A DNA stretch of 64,000 bases from Leishmania martiniquensis (taxonomy: Eukaryota; Euglenozoa; Kinetoplastea; Trypanosomatida; Trypanosomatidae), in contig NC_090150.1 in the NCBI RefSeq assembly GCF_017916325.1, forward strand, positions 111,436 to 175,435, written 5' to 3'. Numbering within the stretch: position 1 is the stretch's first letter; every line of letters begins with the position of its first letter. Under the pieces are notes generated by a model, which was not told where the DNA came from, did not search any database, and saw only the letters and a program-made list of their open reading frames with translations. Positions 46,611 to 58,100 of the stretch are shown here, one piece after another. The position numbers and the translations under genes are program-made.

Positions 46611-49084
46611 TTTTCTCCCTCTCTCTGTGTGTTTGTCGGTGGGTCGGTAAAGGCAAAGAGCGTTGTCATCATCATCGCCGTCTATCTCACCCTCTCTCTG
46701 CCTCTTCCGCCCCGCCCCATTCGCGTGCTGCGCGCTTACGCATCACGTCGGCTTGCGACGGCGCGTGGCGTCTTTTGTTCGTATTTCTTTCATATATATT
46801 GTATCGACTGTGGGCGCTGTGGCGACCCTTCTACTCGCGTCTGTACGCCTCCGCCAAGTGTGCGAAGGCGAAAAGAGTGCTGTGTGTGTGTGCGTGTGTG
46901 TTGGCTACCCAGCCTCCTTCCCGGTGTCTTTCAGAGCTTGACTAGCCGACCTCGGCAGTTCCCCCCCTCCCTCCCTCCTCCTCTTCTGTGCGTCCACTCG
47001 GCGTCCCCCTCCATCGCATCATCATCACCACCGCAGCAACACTTTCCAGGCGACGTAGCGAAGGAGTGATACCCACGACCGACAGAGCTCTCAGCAGCAG
47101 CAGCAACACACGCACAAGGGAGAAGAGAAGGGCAACGAATACCTCATATAAGGAGGCGAAAGGGGGAGTGGTGTGTCCCCTCCGCCCCGCCCCTCTCTTC
47201 CCTGTCTTCGACGCTGTCGTTGTCTCTTCCGAGGAGAAATACAAAAAGGCAGAACACAATTGTACGCGTCAACGCCAGCTGCGTCGGCCGAAAAGCGACA
47301 GAGATTGTGGCACCGCTCGAGAAGCACGTGCGCGCCCGCTCTGGATCGCGCTCGCCTCCGTCGCGGGCACGACCCATTATTTTCTTTGCCCCCCTCCCTC
47401 CCTTAGAGAAAGCGGAGAAGGACAAAACACGAAGCGTCTGTGAAAAGGTCTTCCCTGTGCGCACCGGCCCCTGAACGTCATCGCTCTCACCATCACTGGG
47501 CTCCTACGCGTGTGTTTGTGTGTGTGTGTGAGCTTCTAAGGGACGCCAAACGTACTGTTGGCCTCCTGTCTCCCCAGCAAACGCGCACGCACACACCTTC
47601 TTAGTGCGCCACCGCCTCACACCCATTCAGCACGCACCTGCTCCCCTCCTCCTTCCCCCTCTCTCTCCCGTTTCTCCATCGTCGACGCCTCCCCCCACCT
47701 CCCTCTCACTCCTCTGCCGCAGACCTGTGCAAAGATTTTTTTCCTTTCCTCTTTCTTGTTTATTTTTGGCGTTGTTCTCATCCCTTCCACCTCCGGCTGG
47801 GGCCCTCTTTGGTGAGTGTGTGTGTGTGTGGGTGGGTGGGTGTGGGACCGTCGGTGTTGCCACGCATCCTCGCACGAAGGTTCTTCTCAGCGTGCATGTA
47901 TCTGCCTGCAGCGCCTCTCACTCCTCCCTCCGTCCTCTCCTCCCCCTCCCCACCCTCCTACAACCACTCTCACCCCTCTTCACGCACATATTCGTTGTCA
48001 GACCTTCTCTCCCCACCCCTTTGCCGATTTTTTGGTGTGTGCGTGCGCTGTGTGTCCCTATAAATCCACATCTCATCCCCTCCTCATTCCTGCCTTCCCT
48101 GCCATCATCCATTCGTTGAGATATCTTCCGTAGGCTCGCTCCCCCCCTTCTCCCCCCGACGCACACACGCACACCCACCTGCCCCGCCTCTTCATCTGGT
48201 CGAGTGTGTGCCCTTCGCTGCTCGAGCCGTAACGTTGGATCCCTTAGCACTTGGGCGCGACGCCGACGGCTACTCTGAGTATCACTGTCTCTTAATTGTG
48301 CTCCCCTCTTCATCTTTGCTCCCCCCTCCACCTTTCCCGCTGTAACCAAGCGCCTTCCCCCTCCCCCCCCCCCGCTTCTGCAACGCTGCACCAAGACGGA
48401 AAGAGGCACACCAGCATAGCCGCTCCCCAAAGCATCTCGACGTCTACAGCAACGGCGCTGAAGGTGATTGAGCCTACCGGGTAATATTTGCCCCCCTTGC
48501 CTCTTCTCTCCCCGACATCCACGCACGCGCCTCCCCGTTGCCTGCCTGCTCCTCGGTTATCGCGTGCGTGTGTGGCCTCCTCTCTCCCTCTTTTCCCTCC
48601 CCTGCTGTGACTGGTCATATCTTCGATACTGTCCGGCTGTGCTTGTCTGTCTGCTGCCTCTGTTGATTCCCCATTTTCTGTGAGTCTCTGTCTGTCTCTC
48701 TGTCGGTGTGTGGGCCACTCCCCTTCGCTATTCTTTTTCTTTGTCGTCATACATTTATTTATTTACCTGTAGTGGTCTCCTCGTCATTCACCGGTGTGTG
48801 TGTGTGTGTCGCTTCGCATTGCGGAGTTGCGCAGTGGCCATTGGAGTTGAATTCCCTCTCTGCTCTCCTCTGCTTCATCGCTTCTGTTGGCTGTGGGCGC
48901 GGGTAGCAGTGAGGGCTGACAGAATCTTTTTTGCGTTGAGCCAAAGACGTATCCGCGGGCACCCTAGCTTTCTCCGCGCGGTTTCTGAGCTGATTATTTG
49001 CCGCTGTATCTTTTCGAACTTACCAAGTCTTCTCTTACACTGGCCTCACCGCGCGAGGTTCTTCTGGTTCTATCTGTTAACATC

Positions 49085-49086
49085 AG
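49085..49086 (+). promoter_or_regulatory. Probable spliced-leader acceptor of giant repeat gene
   Basis: A T/C-rich tract (about 49057-49078) is followed by the first AG at 49085-49086, 18 bases before the ATG at 49104. No other ATG lies between. Confidence 0.4.
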
Positions 49087-49103
49087 AATCTACGTCGCTC
49101 GCG

Positions 49104-52100
49104 ATGAACCCGCTGTCGACCAACCTCGACACCACCATCACTACCGCTGCGGCTGGTGCTGCACAGCATGAGGCAATCAACACACCGCGCAGCACCACTG
49201 AAGGCTCCGGCTCTGGCACCACCCCAGGAGCGAGCGACAGCCCCGCTGATGGGCCGGTGTCATCGGTAGATTTGACTGTCTGCAGCACCCCTAAACCTGC
49301 ACTAGTGCCGCGTGCCCCAGCAGCTCGCTTAGGTGATGTGCGTCTGAGAACTAACTCGGGCAGTACTTCCGCCACTACCGCCGCTGCGGCCGCAGCAGTG
49401 ACTAACGAAATGTTCACCGGTGAGAACTCGCTTACAACAGGGAAAAGCTTTGCCGAGCGTGTGGAGCACCTCTTCGCCGTCGAGGACCGCCATCGTTTCC
49501 AACTCGAGTGCCTGGCTGAGGATGAGATGGAGGATCTCTGCGACATGGTGATGTCCAGCGAAAACAATTTTCTGCACGACCACCTCCATCGCATGGACGC
49601 CGAAGAAGCCGCAGATGAGCGGGAGCACTTCTATGTGCATCCCGCGCGCGAGGTGACTGCGCGGTGCACCTCAACTCGTGAACACAGGAGCAACGCAGGT
49701 TCCTTCCCGTTTCACGAAGACGAGGAAGACACTGACGCACGCCTGCAGCGCAGGGCGACCACTGGAGCGAGTCCACCTGCCAGCAGCGGTGACTTCGCTG
49801 TCGCAGCTCAACCAGAAGAAGAGTTTGAGAGCTTCCTTGACGCTGCGCCTTACGACGCAGCTGCGCGGATCGAGAGGCTCGCACAGCCGGGGTTATGCCT
49901 TAGCAGTGAACCTGTGTGGCTCACGAGCGACACACTGCGTGCTCTTGAACTACCAAGCACGACAGACCCGCAGCTGACTCTCCTGACCTCAGCCGGTAAC
50001 GCGGCGGATACCAATGCTTTCGACAACACTCCGGCAGCAGATTGCAACGGACACCACAGCAGCGCCGATAGCGACACCCCGCTCATGGGCGTCTTTCGCA
50101 ACCACCCGCATCCTTATGAGGATAGCAGCACACCTTCACCTCTTCCCCATGGTGCCGCAAACGAACAGAGATCCGCTCACAGCGACAACAAGCAGACGCT
50201 GTCGCCGTCGTTCGTGTCCGGCCCGAAGCGTGCCGCCGGCCGTCCCGCCTCGATGGAGCTGCCCTCTGCGGAGGATGGACGCGCGACGCGTGCGGAGGAG
50301 ACGGACACTGATGAGGAGCCGCTGTCGCCGTCGTTCGTGTCCGGCCCGAAGCGTGCCGCCGGCCGTCCCGCCTCGATGGAGCTGCCCTCTGCGGAGGATG
50401 GACGCGCGACGCGTGCGGAGGAGACGGACACTGATGAGGAGCCGCTGTCGCCGTCGTTCGTGTCCGGCCCGAAGCGTGCCGCCGGCCGTTCCGCCTCGAT
50501 GGAGCTGCCCTCTGCGGAGGATGGACGCGCGACGCGTGCGGAGGAGACGGACACTGATGAGGAGCCGCTGTCGCCGTCGTTCGTGTCCGGCCCGAAGCGT
50601 GCCGCCGGCCGTCCCGCCTCGATGGAGCTGCCCTCTGCGGAGGATGGACGCGCGACGCGTGCGGAGGAGACGGACACTGATGAGGAGCCGCTGTCGCCGT
50701 CGTTCGTGTCCGGCCCGAAGCGTGCCGCCGGCCGTCCCGCCTCGATGGAGCTGCCCTCTGCGGAGGATGGACGCGCGACGCGTGCGGAGGAGACGGACAC
50801 TGATGAGGAGCCGCTGTCGCCGTCGTTCGTGTCCGGCCCGAAGCGTGCCGCCGGCCGTTCCGCCTCGATGGAGCTGCCCTCTGCGGAGGATGGACGCGCG
50901 ACGCGTGCGGAGGAGACGGACACTGATGAGGAGCCGCTGTCGCCGTCGTTCGTGTCCGGCCCGAAGCGTGCCGCCGGCCGTCCCGCCTCGATGGAGCTGC
51001 CCTCTGCGGAGGATGGACGCGCGACGCGTGCGGAGGAGACGGACACTGATGAGGAGCCGCTGTCGCCGTCGTTCGTGTCCGGCCCGAAGCGTGCCGCCGG
51101 CCGTTCCGCCTCGATGGAGCTGCCCTCTGCGGAGGATGGACGCGCGACGCGTGCGGAGGAGACGGACACTGATGAGGAGCCGCTGTCGCCGTCGTTCGTG
51201 TCCGGCCCGAAGCGTGCCGCCGGCCGTCCCGCCTCGATGGAGCTGCCCTCTGCGGAGGATGGACGCGCGACGCGTGCGGAGGAGACGGACACTGATGAGG
51301 AGCCGCTGTCGCCGTCGTTCGTGTCCGGCCCGAAGCGTGCCGCCGGCCGTTCCGCCTCGATGGAGCTGCCCTCTGCGGAGGATGGACGCGCGACGCGTGC
51401 GGAGGAGACGGACACTGATGAGGAGCCGCTGTCGCCGTCGTTCGTGTCCGGCCCGAAGCGTGCCGCCGGCCGTCCCGCCTCGATGGAGCTGCCCTCTGCG
51501 GAGGATGGACGCGCGACGCGTGCGGAGGAGACGGACACTGATGAGGAGCCGCTGTCGCCGTCGTTCGTGTCCGGCCCGAAGCGTGCCGCCGGCCGTCCCG
51601 CCTCGATGGAGCTGCCCTCTGCGGAGGATGGACGCGCGACGCGTGCGGAGGAGACGGACACTGATGAGGAGCCGCTGTCGCCGTCGTTCGTGTCCGGCCC
51701 GAAGCGTGCCGCCGGCCGTCCCGCCTCGATGGAGCTGCCCTCTGCGGAGGATGGACGCGCGACGCGTGCGGAGGAGACGGACACTGATGAGGAGCCGCTG
51801 TCGCCGTCGTTCGTGTCCGGCCCGAAGCGTGCCGCCGGCCGTCCCGCCTCGATGGAGCTGCCCTCTGCGGAGGATGGACGCGCGACGCGTGCGGAGGAGA
51901 CGGACACTGATGAGGAGCCGCTGTCGCCGTCGTTCGTGTCCGGCCCGAAGCGTGCCGCCGGCCGTCCCGCCTCGATGGAGCTGCCCTCTGCGGAGGATGG
52001 ACGCGCGACGCGTGCGGAGGAGACGGACACTGATGAGGAGCCGCTGTCGCCGTCGTTCGTGTCCGGCCCGAAGCGTGCCGCCGGCCGTCCCGCCTCGATG

Positions 52101-55100
52101 GAGCTGCCCTCTGCGGAGGATGGACGCGCGACGCGTGCGGAGGAGACGGACACTGATGAGGAGCCGCTGTCGCCGTCGTTCGTGTCCGGCCCGAAGCGTG
52201 CCGCCGGCCGTCCCGCCTCGATGGAGCTGCCCTCTGCGGAGGATGGACGCGCGACGCGTGCGGAGGAGACGGACACTGATGAGGAGCCGCTGTCGCCGTC
52301 GTTCGTGTCCGGCCCGAAGCGTGCCGCCGGCCGTCCCGCCTCGATGGAGCTGCCCTCTGCGGAGGATGGACGCGCGACGCGTGCGGAGGAGACGGACACT
52401 GATGAGGAGCCGCTGTCGCCGTCGTTCGTGTCCGGCCCGAAGCGTGCCGCCGGCCGTCCCGCCTCGATGGAGCTGCCCTCTGCGGAGGATGGACACGCGA
52501 CGCGTGCGGAGGAGACGGACACTGATGAGGAGCCGCTGTCGCCGTCGTTCGTGTCCGGCCCGAAGCGTGCCGCCGGCCGTCCCGCCTCGATGGAGCTGCC
52601 CTCTGCGGAGGATGGACGCGCGACGCGTGCGGAGGAGACGGACAATGATGAGGAGCCGCTGTCGCCGTCGTTCGTGTCCGGCCCGAAGCGTGCCGCCGGC
52701 CGTCCCGCCTCGATGGAGCTGCCCTCTGCGGAGGATGGACGCGCGACGCGTGCGGAGGAGACGGACACTGATGAGGAGCCGCTGTCGCCGTCGTTCGTGT
52801 CCGGCCCGAAGCGTGCCGCCGGCCGTCCCGCCTCGATGGAGTACAGGAAAACAGTGCCGATGACCTGTGCTGTGGGGGACCACGACGCCGGCAACCTGTC
52901 GAAGGACTCACTGTTGGAGGTACAGTGCGTGAGAGAGGTGCCGCGGAGGAGAGCGTTTCATCGCTCACTCGTTCTCCCGTCCGCTAGCGAAGATTGGAGC
53001 GCAAGGACCGACATGGGAACGGATCAGAGTAGTGAGGAAGAGCAATTGTGGCCTCAGGTCCTTGCGAAGAACCGCTCTGGACGCAGGGTGCAGCCTCTGG
53101 CACCCTCACTGCATGAGGCTCACTACCAGCAGTCCGCTAGCTCGCCTGAAGACGATGAGGAACAAGCTACACCTCGTGCCGTGGGTCGCGCACCGCGAAG
53201 GTTTGTCGGCCCTCTTCCCCAAATACTCGACCCTTCCGCCGAGGAACACAGGAATCCGGCGGCCTCCGATGACAGCCGCTACGACGCAAGTGAGACCTTG
53301 GTATCGAGTAGCCGTCGACGGCACCCGTTGCGTGTCGTTGGGAATACCCATGAGCGCCTTCTCCAAAGAGACAGCTTTGAGAGTCCTTCCTCCACAGAGG
53401 AGGAAGACGAGAAAGGAACGCCGCTGCCCATCTGCCTTCAGCGGCCCCTCAAGCGGCACCATGGCCCACGACAACCAGAAAAACACCTGCAAGCCGTCGA
53501 GATTCAGCTAGCTGATGTGACGCCGCCCTCATCACCGTCGACGCCCCTCATTCCAATATACCTGTCCTCTCGCCCTGCACGAGAGACTGAAGCAACGTCT
53601 GCCTCCTTCCCCTCTGCCAACGACGAAGAACCGGAAAGCAGAACACCTTTCCAGCACGCGTTACCCGATCGCTCTATAATGCAAGGCCAACACCGAATCT
53701 GCTCACATCCTCATCGAACGGTGGAAAAGACAACAGCTTCCCTCCGTAAAGCGCAACGATCAGATAAACCAACAATTAGGGGCCGCAGCATCCGCGACAA
53801 GCGCGCGATCGAGGAAGACACCATCGGAGCCCATCACCCCGCCAAGGCGATCTCCCGCCCCCAGTACGCCAAAACACTTCAGGCACACATTCCTTCTACA
53901 ACACAGCAGCCACCGCTGGAGAGCGCGCTGCAGCAGGCCGGCATCGAGAAGGAGCGCGCCGACCGCGGCGCCGTGCCGGAGCGGGCGCTGNNNNNNNNNN
54001 TGGAGGTACAGTGCGTGAGAGAGGTGCCGCGGAGGAGAGCGTTTCATCGCTCACTCGTTCTCCCGTCCGCTAGCGAAGATTGGAGCGCAAGGACCGACAT
54101 GGGAACGGATCAGAGTAGTGAGGAAGAGCAATTGTGGCCTCAGGTCCTTGCGAAGAACCGCTCTGGACGCAGGGTGCAGCCTCTGGCACCCTCACTGCAT
54201 GAGGCTCACTACCAGCAGTCCGCTAGCTCGCCTGAAGACGATGAGGAACAAGCTACACCTCGTGCCGTGGGTCGCGCACCGCGAAGGTTTGTCGGCCCTC
54301 TTCCCCAAATACTCGACCCTTCCGCCGAGGAACACAGGAATCCGGCGGCCTCCGATGACAGCCGCTACGACGCAAGTGAGACCTTGGTATCGAGTAGCCG
54401 TCGACGGCACCCGTTGCGTGTCGTTGGGAATACCCATGAGCGCCTTCTCCAAAGAGACAGCTTTGAGAGTCCTTCCTCCACAGAGGAGGAAGACGAGAAA
54501 GGAACGCCGCTGCCCATCTGCCTTCAGCGGCCCCTCAAGCGGCACCATGGCCCACGACAACCAGAAAAACACCTGCAAGCCGTCGAGATTCAGCTAGCTG
54601 ATGTGACGCCGCCCTCATCACCGTCGACGCCCCTCATTCCAATATACCTGTCCTCTCGCCCTGCACGAGAGACTGAAGCAACGTCTGCCTCCTTCCCCTC
54701 TGCCAACGACGAAGAACCGGAAAGCAGAACACCTTTCCAGCACGCGTTACCCGATCGCTCTATAATGCAAGGCCAACACCGAATCTGCTCACATCCTCAT
54801 CGAACGGTGGAAAAGACAACAGCTTCCCTCCGTAAAGCGCAACGATCAGATAAACCAACAATTAGGGGCCGCAGCATCCGCGACAAGCGCGCGATCGAGG
54901 AAGACACCATCGGAGCCCATCACCCCGCCAAGGCGATCTCCCGCCCCCAGTACGCCAAAACACTTCAGGCACACATTCCTTCTACAACACAGCAGCCACC
55001 GCTGGAGAGCGCGCTGCAGCAGGCCGGCATCGAGAAGGAGCGCGCCGACCGCGGCGCCGTGCCGGAGCGGGCGCTGGGCGGCCCCGCCGACGAGGCGCAG

Positions 55101-58100
55101 CCACCGCTGGAGAGCGCGCTGCAGCAGGCCGGCATCGAGAAGGAGCGCGCCGACCGCGGCGCCGTGCCGGAGCGGGCGCTGGGCGGCCCCGCCGACGAGG
55201 CGCAGCCACCGCTGGAGAGCGCGCTGCAGCAGGCCGGCATCGAGAAGGAGCGCGCCGACCGCGGCGCCGTGCCGGAGCGGGCGCTGAGCGGCCCCGCCGA
55301 CGAGGCGCAGCCACCGCTGGAGAGCGCGCTGCAGCAGGCCGGCATCGAGAAGGAGCGCGCCGACCGCGGCGCCGTGCCGGAGCGGGCGCTGAGCGGCCCC
55401 GCCGACGAGGCGCAGCCACCGCTGGAGAGCGCGCTGCAGCAGGCCGGCATCGAGAAGGAGCGCGCCGACCGCGGCGCCGTGCCGGAGCGGGCGCTGAGCG
55501 GCCCCGCCGACGAGGCGCAGCCACCGCTGGAGAGCGCGCTGCAGCAGGCCGGCATCGAGAAGGAGCGCGCCGACCGCGGCGCCGTGCCGGAGCGGGCGCT
55601 GAGCGGCCCCGCCGACGAGGCGCAGCCACCGCTGGAGAGCGCGCTGCAGCAGGCCGGCATCGAGAAGGAGCGCGCCGACCGCGGCGCCGTGCCGGAGCGG
55701 GCGCTGGGCGGCCCCGCCGACGAGGCGCAGCCACCGCTGGAGAGCGCGCTGCAGCAGGCCGGCATCGAGAAGGAGCGCGCCGACCGCGGCGCCGTGCCGG
55801 AGCGGGCGCTGGGCGGCCCCGCCGACGAGGCGCAGCCACCGCTGGAGAGCGCGCTGCAGCAGGCCGGCATCGAGAAGGAGCGCGCCGACCGCGGCGCCGT
55901 GCCGGAGCGGGCGCTGGGCGGCCCCGCCGACGAGGCGCAGCCACCGCTGGAGAGCGCGCTGCAGCAGGCCGGCATCGAGAAGGAGCGCGCCGACCGCGGC
56001 GCCGTGCCGGAGCGGGCGCTGAGCGGCCCCGCCGACGAGGCGCAGCCACCGCTGGAGAGCGCGCTGCAGCAGGCCGGCATCGAGAAGGAGCGCGCCGACC
56101 GCGGCGCCGTGCCGGAGCGGGCGCTGAGCGGCCCCGCCGACGAGGCGCAGCCACCGCTGGAGAGCGCGCTGCAGCAGGCCGGCATCGAGAAGGAGCGCGC
56201 CGACCGCGGCGCCGTGCCGGAGCGGGCGCTGGGCGGCCCCGCCGACGAGGCGCAGCCACCGCTGGAGAGCGCGCTGCAGCAGGCCGGCATCGAGAAGGAG
56301 CGCGCCGACCGCGGCGCCGTGCCGGAGCGGGCGCTGGGCGGCCCCGCCGACGAGGCGCAGCCACCGCTGGAGAGCGCGCTGCAGCAGGCCGGCATCGAGA
56401 AGGAGCGCGCCGACCGCGGCGCCGTGCCGGAGCGGGCGCTGGGCGGCCCCGCCGACGAGGCGCAGCCACCGCTGGAGAGCGCGCTGCAGCAGGCCGGCAT
56501 CGAGAAGGAGCGCGCCGACCGCGGCGCCGTGCCGGAGCGGGCGCTGAGCGGCCCCGCCGACGAGGCGCAGCCACCGCTGGAGAGCGCGCTGCAGCAGGCC
56601 GGCATCGAGAAGGAGCGCGCCGACCGCGGCGCCGTGCCGGAGCGGGCGCTGAGCGGCCCCGCCGACGAGGCGCAGCCACCGCTGGAGAGCGCGCTGCAGC
56701 AGGCCGGCATCGAGAAGGAGCGCGCCGACCGCGGCGCCGTGCCGGAGCGGGCGCTGGGCGGCCCCGCCGACGAGGCGCAGCCACCGCTGGAGAGCGCGCT
56801 GCAGCAGGCCGGCATCGAGAAGGAGCGCGCCGACCGCGGCGCCGTGCCGGAGCGGGCGCTGGGCGGCCCCGCCGACGAGGCGCAGCCACCGCTGGAGAGC
56901 GCGCTGCAGCAGGCCGGCATCGAGAAGGAGCGCGCCGACCGCGGCGCCGTGCCGGAGCGGGCGCTGGGCGGCCCCGCCGACGAGGCGCAGCCACCGCTGG
57001 AGAGCGCGCTGCAGCAGGCCGGCATCGAGAAGGAGCGCGCCGACCGCGGCGCCGTGCCGGAGCGGGCGCTGAGCGGCCCCGCCGACGAGGCGCAGCCACC
57101 GCTGGAGAGCGCGCTGCAGCAGGCCGGCATCGAGAAGGAGCGCGCCGACCGCGGCGCCGTGCCGGAGCGGGCGCTGAGCGGCCCCGCCGACGAGGCGCAG
57201 CCACCGCTGGAGAGCGCGCTGCAGCAGGCCGGCATCGAGAAGGAGCGCGCCGACCGCGGCGCCGTGCCGGAGCGGGCGCTGAGCGGCCCCGCCGACGAGG
57301 CGCAGCCACCGCTGGAGAGCGCGCTGCAGCAGGCCGGCATCGAGAAGGAGCGCGCCGACCGCGGCGCCGTGCCGGAGCGGGCGCTGGGCGGCCCCGCCGA
57401 CGAGGCGCAGCCACCGCTGGAGAGCGCGCTGCAGCAGGCCGGCATCGAGAAGGAGCGCGCCGACCGCGGCGCCGTGCCGGAGCGGGCGCTGAGCGGCCCC
57501 GCCGACGAGGCGCAGCCACCGCTGGAGAGCGCGCTGCAGCAGGCCGGCATCGAGAAGGAGCGCGCCGACCGCGGCGCCGTGCCGGAGCGGGCGCTGAGCG
57601 GCCCCGCCGACGAGGCGCAGCCACCGCTGGAGAGCGCGCTGCAGCAGGCCGGCATCGAGAAGGAGCGCGCCGACCGCGGCGCCGTGCCGGAGCGGGCGCT
57701 GGGCGGCCCCGCCGACGAGGCGCAGCCACCGCTGGAGAGCGCGCTGCAGCAGGCCGGCATCGAGAAGGAGCGCGCCGACCGCGGCGCCGTGCCGGAGCGG
57801 GCGCTGGGCGGCCCCGCCGACGAGGCGCAGCCACCGCTGGAGAGCGCGCTGCAGCAGGCCGGCATCGAGAAGGAGCGCGCCGACCGCGGCGCCGTGCCGG
57901 AGCGGGCGCTGAGCGGCCCCGCCGACGAGGCGCAGCCACCGCTGGAGAGCGCGCTGCAGCAGGCCGGCATCGAGAAGGAGCGCGCCGACCGCGGCGCCGT
58001 GCCGGAGCGGGCGCTGGGCGGCCCCGCCGACGAGGCGCAGCCACCGCTGGAGAGCGCGCTGCAGCAGGCCGGCATCGAGAAGGAGCGCGCCGACCGCGGC

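Larger units (their letters stand above)
45322..49103. other. 3.8-kb region without a supported gene
   Basis: This is the longest non-coding stretch in the window. It holds many C/T-rich tracts (45630-45665, 46920-46985, 47640-47720, 48300-48370), an (AC)n(AT)n microsatellite at 46587-46610, and several (GT)n runs (47511-47531, 47813-47833, 48793-48811). Open frames up to 249 codons have the biased Ser/Pro/Leu/Cys composition of UTR. It probably comprises the long 3' UTR of the previous gene and the 5' region of the giant repeat gene; a hidden non-coding RNA cannot be excluded. Confidence 0.5.

Noticed and set aside
50014..52968. Long open frames across array A in another + frame and in three minus frames (905-961 residues)
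   Set aside because: Same cause: a stop-free 123-bp unit keeps several frames open. Only the frame from 49104 continues through both flanks into the linker and array B.
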